Assembly: GCA_041750795.1 (NCBI GenBank)
Contig: JBGSYQ010000608.1
Coordinates: forward strand, 1-5,828
Reading direction: 5' to 3'
Origin: JTS-RE94 sp041750795
Lineage (GTDB): Bacteria > Planctomycetota > Planctomycetia > Pirellulales > PALSA-1355
Length of the DNA stretch: 5,828 nt
Of this stretch, positions 1 through 4,995 are shown in pieces. How positions within the stretch are numbered: position 1 is the first letter of the stretch; each line of letters opens with the position of its first letter. The notes below the pieces were generated by a model. The model worked only from the letters and a program-made list of their open reading frames with translations, was not told the origin of the DNA and made no database searches. The position numbers were made by a program, and so were the translations under genes.

Positions 1-657
1 AACACGTTGCCGCTGTGGCGCGAGACGGGCCGCGGCGGCACGGTCACGATCGCCGGCGACGATCTGCGCACCGGCCAGGTGCATTTTCTTTCCGCCGGCG
101 GCGACACGCATGGAGGCGCCGTCTACCATGGCGGGGCTGGCGGCTTTCGAGTTTTGTTGCACGGCCCGTTCCGTAGCAACACCGGCGCGCAAGCCTTCGA
201 CTTCAACCGCCCGACGACGCAACTGCTGCTGCTGGCCTATGAGCACGCCCTAGCGCCGATCACCGCCGACCCCGACGAGCGCTGCTTGCTTGAGCCCGGC
301 AAACCCTACGAGCTGGGCCCCTGCCGCGCCACGTTGCGGACCACCGGAGCCGTCACGATCACCTCCAGAAGCCAGCACTTGTCTCTATACGACCAGCACG
401 GCCAGCCGATCGCCGGCCTCTGGCACGGCAAGGATGATCCGATAGGCTGGAGGCCGGAGGCTGGAGGCTGGAGGAAAAACGAAGACACAAAAACCAACGC
501 GGAAGCCGCGCCCGTTTCTCTCCCCGTCCCCCCGTCCCTTCCTTCCTCCCGCCTCCAGCCTCCAGCCCCCAGCCTGCTCCTCGACCTCCGCGGTCCCGCC
601 TACGCCCGCTGCACGATCACGCTCGAGCAACCCGGGACCTGGCGGCCACTCCGCTAG
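1..657 (+). CDS. Unrecognised protein, 3' part only (5' end outside the window)
   Basis: The frame is open from the first base, so the true start lies upstream; 218 codons are visible before the TAG at 655-657. A TTG at position 7 could be a start but has no ribosome binding site, and the open frame continues left of it. Codon use is strongly GC3-biased, as in the surrounding genes. The visible part is rich in alternating hydrophobic and polar stretches (for example TVTIAGDD, FRVLLHGPF, RATLRTTGAVTITS, ARCTITLEQPG), which suggests beta-structure, and it has no obvious membrane segment. I recognise no family or catalytic motif. Residues about 149-192 come from an inserted inverted-repeat element (445-574) and are low-complexity, with Gly/Trp/Arg-rich then Pro/Ser-rich runs. 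The last 27 residues after it again look like normal protein, so the frame appears to have survived the insertion. The gene converges on the next one with only 36 bp between stop codons. Confidence 0.6.
   Translation, partial: NTLPLWRETGRGGTVTIAGDDLRTGQVHFLSAGGDTHGGAVYHGGAGGFRVLLHGPFRSNTGAQAFDFNRPTTQLLLLAYEHALAPITADPDERCLLEPGKPYELGPCRATLRTTGAVTITSRSQHLSLYDQHGQPIAGLWHGKDDPIGWRPEAGGWRKNEDTKTNAEAAPVSLPVPPSLPSSRLQPPAPSLLLDLRGPAYARCTITLEQPGTWRPLR
445..574. repeat. Inverted-repeat element inside a coding frame
   Basis: Two 30-nt arms, 445-474 (GGAGGCTGGAGG-type repeats) and 545-574 (CCTCCAGCCTCCAGCC-type repeats), are complementary at 27 of 30 positions by direct comparison. They enclose a 70-nt loop whose right half is almost pure pyrimidine. 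Each arm is itself built from short GGCTGGAGG-like units. The element could fold into a long hairpin in DNA or RNA. It sits inside the open frame of the first gene and is translated as low-complexity sequence. No clear target-site duplication is visible at its edges. Its nature (non-autonomous mobile element or local repeat expansion) cannot be decided here. Confidence 0.75.
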
Positions 658-693
658 CCTGAAGGTGAGTGCAAGAATGCCAGGAAAGTGGGC

Positions 694-1167
694 TTAGCGC
701 CGGGCTCGCTTCGCCCGCTCTTGGAGGATCCGTTTGAGCTTGGGGCTGGGCTCGTAGTAGGGGAGTTGCTCCTGGCCGGCGACGCCGCGCCAGTGGTTGT
801 CGACCTGGTTGGCGGCGTCTTCCAGCGTGGGCCAGAGCGTGGCTCTGCCGCGCGGGTCGCCGGTGGCTCTGCTGCGCGGGTCGCCGTCGGTCGGCAGCGG
901 CCGGTACTTGCCGTCGACGATCTCGAAGGCGCGATAGCCGTCGGTCTTGGCCGTCCAGAAGATGGCGTAGAACTGGCCGTGGTCGCGCCACTCGCGGATC
1001 ACTGCTCGATTGCGCGTGCCGACCGTCACCCGCAGGAAAATCCGCGGCGTGGCGCTGGGCTGGCGCAAGCCGGCCTTCGGCACTTCCGGCCAGCCGTTGG
1101 CCCGCTCGACTTTCGTCGGCAACGGAGCGGCAACCGCGGTGACCATCCATACCAGGGCGGCGTGCAT
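694..1167 (-). CDS. Unrecognised small protein downstream of an XRE regulator
   Basis: ATG at 1167-1165, stop TAA at 696-694, 157 residues. A GTG lies one codon upstream (1170), and a later ATG 7 codons in (reading MVTAVAAP) is a possible alternative start. No strong Shine-Dalgarno sequence is seen. Codon choice is strongly GC3-biased in this frame. The N-terminus is mildly hydrophobic (VWMVTAVAA) but lacks the basic start of a signal peptide, so the protein is probably cytoplasmic. The middle has a plausible folded core (IFLRVTVG, FYAIFWTAKTDGYRAFEIVDGKY), and the C-terminus is basic and probably helical (KLKRILQERAKRARR). An 8-residue unit is duplicated (GDPRSRAT, GDPRGRAT). I do not recognise the family. 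The start lies 27 bp past the stop of the XRE gene in the same frame, so the two are probably co-transcribed and perhaps translationally coupled. A long open frame on the opposite strand is judged to be its GC-rich shadow. Confidence 0.65.
   Translation of the reverse strand: MHAALVWMVTAVAAPLPTKVERANGWPEVPKAGLRQPSATPRIFLRVTVGTRNRAVIREWRDHGQFYAIFWTAKTDGYRAFEIVDGKYRPLPTDGDPRSRATGDPRGRATLWPTLEDAANQVDNHWRGVAGQEQLPYYEPSPKLKRILQERAKRARR
839..886. repeat. 24-bp tandem duplication within a gene
   Basis: Units 839-862 and 863-886 are adjacent and match at 23 of 24 positions; the only difference is C versus T at the tenth base. The length is a multiple of three, so the minus-strand gene carries an in-frame repeat of eight residues (GDPRSRAT then GDPRGRAT). 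This looks like a recent slippage or unequal-crossover duplication. Confidence 0.9.
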
Positions 1168-1194
1168 CACGATTCGATCGACCTCGTTCTGCGT

Positions 1195-1674
1195 TTACTG
1201 CGGCCCGACGACGACTCTTTGATACAGGAGATCGACGAAGCCCGTCAACAATTCGGCCTCGCCGGTCTCCAGCAGGACGGCCACCTTTTGCTGGATCTCG
1301 CGCTTGCGATTCATGGCCAGCACGACCTGGGCCGTGCCGCTTTCGGTCAGTGCGCCGCCGGTGCCGAAGCGGCTGTAGAGCTCGGTGAAATCATCCTGCG
1401 TCCAATGGGCAAACCACTCCGGATGCTCCGCCACCACCTCGCCCACCACCGGGTTGGTGCGCTGGTCGAACAATCGATGCGTCAACAGTGCCGGGCTTTG
1501 AAAAAGCTCGTCCGTCGAAACGCCCAGGCCGGCGGCCAGGCGGTGCAGCGTGCGTGCGTGCGGCTTGTTGCGGCCCGCCAGCAAACCCTTCAGCGTGCGC
1601 TCGCACAGCCCGGTGGCCGCGACCAGTTGCGCCAACGTCAGCCCGGCGCGCGCCATCAGCCGGCGCACGTTCAT
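1195..1674 (-). CDS. XRE-family helix-turn-helix transcriptional regulator
   Basis: Predicted DNA-binding regulator of 159 residues. Residues about 3-58 have the layout of an XRE/Cro-CI (HTH_3) domain: RRLMARAGLTLAQLVAATG gives helices 1-2, CERTLKGLLAGRNKPH covers the recognition helix and the turn after it, and RTLHRLAAGLGVSTDEL is the usual closing part. The remaining 100 residues are helical and charged (VVAEHPEWFAHW, DDFTELYSRFGTGGALT, LLTGFVDLLYQR), with no known enzyme motif; they probably serve dimerisation or sensing. The open frame runs upstream to 1908, but that stretch is a translated repeat element (reading LAPGGRGRGEG), so I place the start at the ATG just before the HTH. An ATG at 1725 would add 17 residues and cannot be excluded. 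Neither start has a clear Shine-Dalgarno sequence. The divergent promoter at 1860-1887 and the partner gene downstream are natural regulatory targets, but this is inferred. The target ligand and operator are unknown. Confidence 0.78.
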   Translation of the reverse strand: MNVRRLMARAGLTLAQLVAATGLCERTLKGLLAGRNKPHARTLHRLAAGLGVSTDELFQSPALLTHRLFDQRTNPVVGEVVAEHPEWFAHWTQDDFTELYSRFGTGGALTESGTAQVVLAMNRKREIQQKVAVLLETGEAELLTGFVDLLYQRVVVGPQ

Positions 1675-1714
1675 GGGCACGACGTGCGTGAGGTGCGACC
1701 CGTTTTGTTCGGCA

Positions 1715-1861
1715 GGGTGGCTCATAACGGCGCTTGGGTTCGACCGAAAAACAACGTCCTGATTTTCCAACCCCTCACCCCGACCTCTCCCACCAGGGGC
1801 GAGGAGGCTTGCGGAGAAGTTATCTTTCGGTCGAGCGTTAGGGTGGCTCATAACGGCGCTT
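1715..1861. repeat. Repeat element bounded by 21-bp direct repeats, with internal inverted repeat
   Basis: An identical 21-bp sequence starting GGGTGGCTCATAACGGCG occurs at 1715-1735 and 1841-1861, exactly 126 bp apart. Between the copies, TCGACCGAAA (1740-1749) is perfectly complementary to TTTCGGTCGA (1825-1834). Inside that, 1771-1804 is a small imperfect hairpin of the C-rich type CCTCTCCC-ACCA-GGGGCGAGG, which I recognise as a dispersed bacterial intergenic repeat that translates to PLTPTSPTRGEE-like peptides. The nested arrangement looks like a small palindromic element inserted upstream of the XRE gene. The direct repeats could be duplicated target sequence or paired binding sites; 21 bp is long for an ordinary target-site duplication. 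Confidence 0.7.
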
Positions 1862-1887
1862 GACGGGAACATGGACGTATGTATACT
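1860..1887 (+). promoter_or_regulatory. Sigma70-like promoter for the gene at 1993
   Basis: TTGACG (1860-1865) and TATACT (1882-1887) match the -35 and -10 consensus at five of six positions each and are separated by 16 bp. Transcription would start near 1894, giving a leader of about 100 nt to the ATG at 1993. The first two bases of the -35 box belong to the right copy of the 21-bp direct repeat. The -10 box overlaps GTATGTATAC (1878-1887), a small dyad (GTAT/ATAC) that could be an operator half. Similarity to consensus is the only evidence. Confidence 0.55.
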
Positions 1888-1939
1888 AACCTGCGCCGCG
1901 GAAGTCAATCGTTGGGCGAAGAAAACAGTTCGTCAATTC

Positions 1940-1967
1940 CGGCCGCGAAGGGCCCCATGGGCGGCCG
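1940..1967 (+). promoter_or_regulatory. Hairpin in the 5' leader of the gene at 1993
   Basis: CGGCCGC (1940-1946) pairs perfectly with GCGGCCG (1961-1967) around a 14-nt loop containing GGGCCCC. It lies 14 nt upstream of the AAGGAG ribosome binding site, so it leaves that site free. It may affect RNA stability; in such GC-rich sequence it may also be chance. Confidence 0.3.
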
Positions 1968-1980
1968 CCACGCACGTCGC

Positions 1981-1986
1981 AAGGAG
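1981..1986 (+). promoter_or_regulatory. Ribosome binding site AAGGAG
   Basis: AAGGAG lies six bases before the ATG at 1993. It fixes the start of the downstream gene, whose open frame otherwise extends back to 1879 through promoter and leader sequence. Confidence 0.7.
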
Positions 1987-1992
1987 CTGCTG

Positions 1993-2418
1993 ATGGAAAC
2001 GCTGACGCCGAGTAGCTCAACCCGATTTCGCGTCTGGATCGCGACTTACGACGACTGGCTGCCGTCGGCGTGGAACGAGTTGCCGCCGCTGGCCACGGCC
2101 TGCGAGCCGGTCGAGAACGTGCTGTATACCGAAGCCGAGGCGGCCCTGTTCGTCGAGGGCTTCAACCGGTCGATGCTGGCCGAGCCGCGGCAAATTTGGG
2201 CGGTGGCCGTGCCGGTGACCCTTCGCTACGACGGCGACGCGCAGCCGGGCCTGCCGATCTATGGACACGTTTTTCCCGCGGAGGACCTTGCGGCGCCGAT
2301 GCCGATCGCGGTCGATTGCGCGCCGGGCGATCGTGCACTGGGCGATCAGGGGCTGGGCGATCATGCACTGGGCGATGACGCCCAGGGGTTGGGCCAGTCG
2401 CCCCAGCGCTCGAGATAG
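1993..2418 (+). CDS. Unrecognised short protein with a repeat-derived C-terminal tail
   Basis: ATG at 1993 with AAGGAG six bases upstream, stop TAG at 2416-2418, 141 residues. The first 110 residues look like a compact soluble domain: RFRVWIATYDDWLPSAW near the start, a helical part YTEAEAALFVEGFNRSML (about 45-62) and a strand IWAVAVPVTLRYDG (about 68-81). I have the impression that short proteins with the pattern 'YTEAEA..FVEGFNR' recur in planctomycetes, but I cannot assign a function. There is no signal peptide, membrane segment or catalytic motif. From residue 111 the protein becomes four five-residue repeats (PGDRA, LGDQG, LGDHA, LGDDA), encoded by a 15-bp tandem repeat, followed by a Gly/Gln/Ser tail. 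That tail is antisense to the end of the exonuclease gene, a 58-bp tail-to-tail overlap, and is probably an extension acquired when the repeat removed an earlier stop. Its own sigma70-like promoter lies at 1860-1887. Confidence 0.7.
   Translation: METLTPSSSTRFRVWIATYDDWLPSAWNELPPLATACEPVENVLYTEAEAALFVEGFNRSMLAEPRQIWAVAVPVTLRYDGDAQPGLPIYGHVFPAEDLAAPMPIAVDCAPGDRALGDQGLGDHALGDDAQGLGQSPQRSR
2323..2382. repeat. 15-bp tandem repeat at a convergent gene junction
   Basis: Four consecutive 15-nt units (2323, 2338, 2353, 2368) share the core C(T/C)GGGCGAT and differ mainly in the last five to six bases. On the plus strand they encode PGDRA-LGDQG-LGDHA-LGDDA. On the minus strand they encode the last residues of the exonuclease (SSPSA) and its TGA; the next unit has a second TGA in the same frame. 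The repeat thus forms the 3' end of both convergent genes. Confidence 0.85.
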
Positions 2419-3188
2419 GTGGCGAAGGACGGTTGCGCGGCGCGTTTCTTGAGCCAGGCGTGCGTTTCGCCGATCAGTCCCTGCTCGTGGTCGAGCGAGA
2501 TCTCGCCGAACATCACGCGCGTGCGCAGAAATACGAAATACGTGTCGAGCACGTCGCAGCGGCAATAGTCGTTGATCTCGGCCACCTTGCCGGCGTCGTA
2601 CAAGTCCTGCACCATGTGTCCTTCGACGTCCATCTTGCCGGGCTTGCCCAGCAAGTTGGCGGCCAGGTTCAATCCGCCGGTAAACCGCGTGGAGCCGAAA
2701 TTGGTGAGGATCTCTTGCAGGTCGAAATGCGCGTCGAGGTTGAAACGGTTGCGATACTGCTCGAAGCTTTTGGCGCCCACGTTGAACCAGCCGGGCACGC
2801 CCACTCCGTAACGAAACGCCGCCAGTTCCAACAGCGGAATATCGAACGTGCGGCCGTTGAAGCTCACCAGCGTCGGACGCCGATAGCGGTCCCAGCCGCG
2901 CCAGAAATGCTCGGTAATCACGTGCGGCCGGAACTGCGGCTCGTCCAGCACCGCCACGTCCAGCAACCGATAGGCGGCCGAAATCTTCCCCACCGCCACC
3001 GAAATCGGCACCTGAAACGTATAGGGGATGAAGTCGTTTTCGTACTTCGCCATCAGTTCTTCGCGATAGCGAGCCACGGCCTGTTGTGGCGAGAGTTGCT
3101 GGCCCGGATAGCGGATGCGCGCCACCAGCGCTCCGTCGGCCACGGTTTCGACGTCGAACGCCAGGTAAGTTACGGACGGATCGGACAT
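2361..3188 (-). CDS. Stand-alone PolB-like 3'-5' exonuclease (DnaQ/RNase H-like fold)
   Basis: Predicted 3'-5' exonuclease of 275 residues, of the type related to the proofreading domain of family-B DNA polymerases but without a polymerase domain (Pfam DNA_pol_B_exo2 type). All three exonuclease motifs are visible: Exo I LAFDVET (D12, E14), Exo II SFNGRTFDIPLLE (D116), and Exo III YCRCDVLDTY (Y208, D212, the YxxxD pattern). Additional family-like signatures are HFDLQEIL (154-161) and LLGKPGKMDVEG (179-190). The four acidic residues would bind two metal ions. I start at the ATG at 3188 because AAGGA lies eight bases upstream; the frame extends to a TTG at 3218, with a second ATG between. No signal peptide or membrane segment is present, so it is cytoplasmic. 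It presumably trims DNA 3' ends in repair or replication, but its substrate is not shown by the sequence. It ends within the 15-bp repeat and overlaps the convergent gene by 58 bp. It probably has its own promoter, which I could not identify. Confidence 0.9.
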   Translation of the reverse strand: MSDPSVTYLAFDVETVADGALVARIRYPGQQLSPQQAVARYREELMAKYENDFIPYTFQVPISVAVGKISAAYRLLDVAVLDEPQFRPHVITEHFWRGWDRYRRPTLVSFNGRTFDIPLLELAAFRYGVGVPGWFNVGAKSFEQYRNRFNLDAHFDLQEILTNFGSTRFTGGLNLAANLLGKPGKMDVEGHMVQDLYDAGKVAEINDYCRCDVLDTYFVFLRTRVMFGEISLDHEQGLIGETHAWLKKRAAQPSFATYLERWGDWPNPWASSPSA

Positions 3189-3222
3189 GAGGTGCATCCT
3201 TGTCGGCGGCGTGTTCAATCAA

Positions 3223-3367
3223 CCTGTTGAAAAATGCCGTCGTGGCATTTTTCGACCTCGCCAAGTGAGAAGCAAAGCTTCGCACGGAAGCGCAGAATAA
3301 CGACTTACGTCGCTATTCTGTCATCGCATCCATGCGATGTCGCAACCTGTTGAAATTCTTCAACAGG
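3223..3367. repeat. 145-bp cassette of consecutive hairpins with CCTGTTGAA/TTCAACAGG ends
   Basis: The segment begins CCTGTTGAA (3223-3231) and ends TTCAACAGG (3359-3367), which are exact inverted repeats. Between them lie, in order: a stem 3226-3238/3244-3256 (12 of 13 complementary, core GAAAAATGCC/GGCATTTTTC); GAAGC/GCTTC at 3269-3281; AGAATAACGAC/GTCGCTATTCT at 3294-3304/3309-3319 (one mismatch); CATCGCAT/ATGCGATG at 3322-3339; and CCTGTTGAA/TTCAACAGG at 3346-3367 with a four-base loop. It carries no reading frame of note. The layout resembles a small non-autonomous transposable element or structured repeat. It lies upstream of the minus-strand exonuclease, about 35 bp before its start codon. 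A hairpin followed by T-rich sequence could also stop transcription, but that is not its most obvious role here. Confidence 0.7.
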
Positions 3368-3538
3368 CTGCTATCGATTTGCGCACCCAGCCTACCAAAA
3401 CCGGCACGGATCCGTGAAGATGGCGAGCAGGTTCGTCGCTGGAGAGCGTACGAATTCGGCGGCGTGACGTGCGGCGTATGAACTTTTGCGAATTTGGCGT
3501 AGCTGGATTCGCAAGAATTCAGCGGAACGAAGCGCCAG
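3368..3538. other. Gap with degenerate repeat units, no gene
   Basis: No credible coding sequence. It holds a perfect 12-bp palindrome CACGGATCCGTG (3405-3416). At about 3474-3502 there is a decayed sequence resembling the 33-bp array unit. At 3498-3522 there is an inverted-orientation unit, with stem GCTGGATTC/GAATTCAGC around GCAA. These look like older members of the array that follows. Confidence 0.5.
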
Positions 3539-3653
3539 GTGTCTGAACTCTGGCGAGTTCAGCTACGTGCGCGTTCAGCTACGTGCGGCGTCTGAATTCT
3601 GGCGCGTTCAGCTACGTGCGGTGTCTGAATTCTGGCGAATTCAGCTACGTGCG
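3539..3653. repeat. 33-bp palindromic tandem repeat array upstream of pepT
   Basis: Three full 33-nt units (3539-3571, 3588-3620, 3621-3653) and one 16-nt partial unit (3572-3587) abut without spacers. The unit reads GTGTCTGAATTC-TGGC-GAATTCAGCTACGTGCG, and its core folds as an 8-bp stem around TGGC. Unit 1 has CTGAACTC/GAGTTCAG, a paired change that preserves the stem relative to unit 3 (CTGAATTC/GAATTCAG). Unit 2 has a damaged right arm (GCGTTCAG). I recognise this motif as a repeat type found between planctomycete genes, though I cannot verify that here. The array ends 26 bp before the pepT start codon, so it would be in or just upstream of the pepT leader. Confidence 0.85.
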
Positions 3654-3679
3654 GGTTTAGCAGGGGGGTCTTTACAACC

Positions 3680-4939
3680 ATGATCGATCACGAGCGATTG
3701 TTGGAACGCTTTCTCCGTTACGTCCGCGTCGACACCACGGCGTGCGATCATGCGGACACGTACCCGAGCTCGCCGGGTCAGCTCGAGCTGGGGCGGATAT
3801 TGACAGACGAATTGCTGGCGCTGGGACTGGCCGATGCCGTGCAGACGGAGATGGGAATTGTGCTGGCCACGATTCCGGCCAACGTCGATCACGCCGCGCC
3901 GGTCTTGGCGCTCAATGCCCACGTCGATACGTCGCCGGAAACCACGGGCGCCAACGTCCGCCCGCAAGTGATTCGCGGCTATGCCGGCGGCGACCTGGTG
4001 CTGCCGGACGATCCCAGCCAGGTCATTCGCGTGGATGCAAATCCCGAACTGCGCGAGCTGGCGGGCAAGACCATCATCACCAGCGGCGGCAGCACGCTGC
4101 TGGGCGCGGACGACAAGTCGGGCGTCGCGGCGATCATGGAAACCGTTGCCTGGCTGGGCGAGCACCCGGAAATCAAGCACGGGCCGGTGCGAATCTGTTT
4201 CACTTGCGACGAGGAGATCGGCCACGGAGTGGATCACGTCGATCTGGATCGGCTGGGCGCCGCCGTTTGTTATACGCTCGATGGACAGGGCGCCGACGAG
4301 ATCGATACCGAAACGTTCAGCGCCGACCTGGCACTGGTGACGGTGCGCGGCGTGAACATTCACCCCTCGATCGCCAAGGACCGCATGGTCAACGCCATCC
4401 GGGCCGCGTCCGACTTCGTCGCTCGGCTGCCGCGAGACGTGCTGTGCCCCGAGCGGACGGCCGATCGCGAAGGGTTTTTGCACCCATATCAGCTTGCTGG
4501 CGGAGTGGCCGAGGTGAGCCTGAAGATCCTGCTGCGCGATTTCGAGACGGCCAACTTGCGGAGCCAGGAGGAACGTTTGCGGGCGTGGGGCCGCGAGACC
4601 GAGCAGGACGTGCCAGGCTCGAAAGTGGAGATCGTAGTAACGCCCCAGTATCGCAACATGGCCGAGGGCCTGAAGCGCGAGCCGCGTGCCGTGCAGTTCG
4701 CCCGGCAGGCGTTGGAGCGGTTGGGGCGCACGCCGCGCATGACGATCATCCGCGGCGGAACCGATGGCTCGCGTTTTACCGAGTTGGGGTTGCCCACGCC
4801 CAATCTGTCCACCGGCGAGCACAATCCGCATTCGCCGTTGGAGTGGACCTGCCTGGAAGAGATGGCTCAAGCGGTGGAGATGCTGGTCGAGCTGGTGCAG
4901 TTGTGGGGCGCCGAGCGCCAGGAGCGATCGGGCGGGTAG
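3680..4939 (+). CDS. pepT: Peptidase T (tripeptide aminopeptidase, M20 family)
   Basis: Cytoplasmic zinc-dependent aminopeptidase that removes the N-terminal residue from tripeptides, completing the breakdown of intracellular or imported peptides. At 419 residues it is close to the usual length of about 410. The active-site set of the M20B family is complete: AHVDT (H81, D83), GADDKSG (bridging D144), CDEEIG (E178 general base, E179 metal ligand), YTLDG (D201) and STGEHNPHSPLE (H381). The lid/dimerisation domain spans roughly residues 210-320 and includes the conserved NIHPSIAK segment (H228). RGGTDGSR near 358-365 is also typical. The NIHPS and DGQG segments differ slightly from the Escherichia coli forms (NVHPG, DGGG) without loss of a ligand. 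The start is the ATG at 3680; AGGGGG lies 12 bases upstream, a weak ribosome binding site. The gene stands alone: the 33-bp repeat array precedes it and 259 bp separate it from the next gene. No promoter is clear. Confidence 0.96.
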   Translation: MIDHERLLERFLRYVRVDTTACDHADTYPSSPGQLELGRILTDELLALGLADAVQTEMGIVLATIPANVDHAAPVLALNAHVDTSPETTGANVRPQVIRGYAGGDLVLPDDPSQVIRVDANPELRELAGKTIITSGGSTLLGADDKSGVAAIMETVAWLGEHPEIKHGPVRICFTCDEEIGHGVDHVDLDRLGAAVCYTLDGQGADEIDTETFSADLALVTVRGVNIHPSIAKDRMVNAIRAASDFVARLPRDVLCPERTADREGFLHPYQLAGGVAEVSLKILLRDFETANLRSQEERLRAWGRETEQDVPGSKVEIVVTPQYRNMAEGLKREPRAVQFARQALERLGRTPRMTIIRGGTDGSRFTELGLPTPNLSTGEHNPHSPLEWTCLEEMAQAVEMLVELVQLWGAERQERSGG

Positions 4940-4974
4940 CGCGGCGTTTGGTTGTGCGTCCCGGCTGCCAGCAA

Positions 4975-4995
4975 CCCGTTGAATTCTTCAACAGG
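4975..4995. repeat. Short copy of the CCTGTTGAA hairpin motif
   Basis: CCCGTTGAA-TTC-TTCAACAGG forms a 9-bp stem with one C/A mismatch around a three-base loop. It closely matches the perfect hairpin at 3346-3367, including flanking GCAAC on the left and GGCT on the right. The two copies bracket the 33-bp array and pepT. Confidence 0.75.

Noticed and set aside
658..693. Terminator between the first two convergent genes
   Set aside because: The 36-bp gap shows no GC-rich stem followed by a T tract on either strand.
694..1674. Firm call of a toxin-antitoxin system
   Set aside because: The gene order is suggestive, but the small protein lacks recognisable toxin motifs and the regulator is larger than a typical antitoxin; kept only as a possibility.
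688..1863. A 391-codon open frame on the plus strand
   Set aside because: It is antisense to the XRE regulator, whose HTH domain is recognisable, and to its partner. Its product has no recognisable domain and is Arg/Ala/Gly-rich, as expected for a shadow frame in GC-rich DNA.
1675..1908. N-terminal extension of the XRE gene up to 1908
   Set aside because: The extra residues are encoded by direct repeats and a C-rich hairpin element and run through the divergent promoter; the HTH domain starts right after the ATG at 1674.
2433..3230. A 265-codon open frame on the plus strand
   Set aside because: It is fully antisense to the exonuclease and has no ribosome binding site or recognisable domain.
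2017..3285. A 422-codon open frame on the minus strand
   Set aside because: It overlaps the exonuclease in another frame; only the exonuclease frame carries the three catalytic motifs, and this product is Arg-rich without a recognisable fold.
3405..3416. 12-bp perfect palindrome CACGGATCCGTG as an operator
   Set aside because: It is a single copy in a repeat-rich gap with no nearby start codon or promoter to regulate; palindromes of this length are not rare enough alone.
3539..3653. CRISPR array
   Set aside because: The units abut without spacers, are palindromic and degenerate, and no cas gene is present.
3486..3683. A 65-codon open frame across the 33-bp array
   Set aside because: The peptide is only a translation of the repeats (33 is divisible by three, so the frame stays open) and it overlaps the pepT start.
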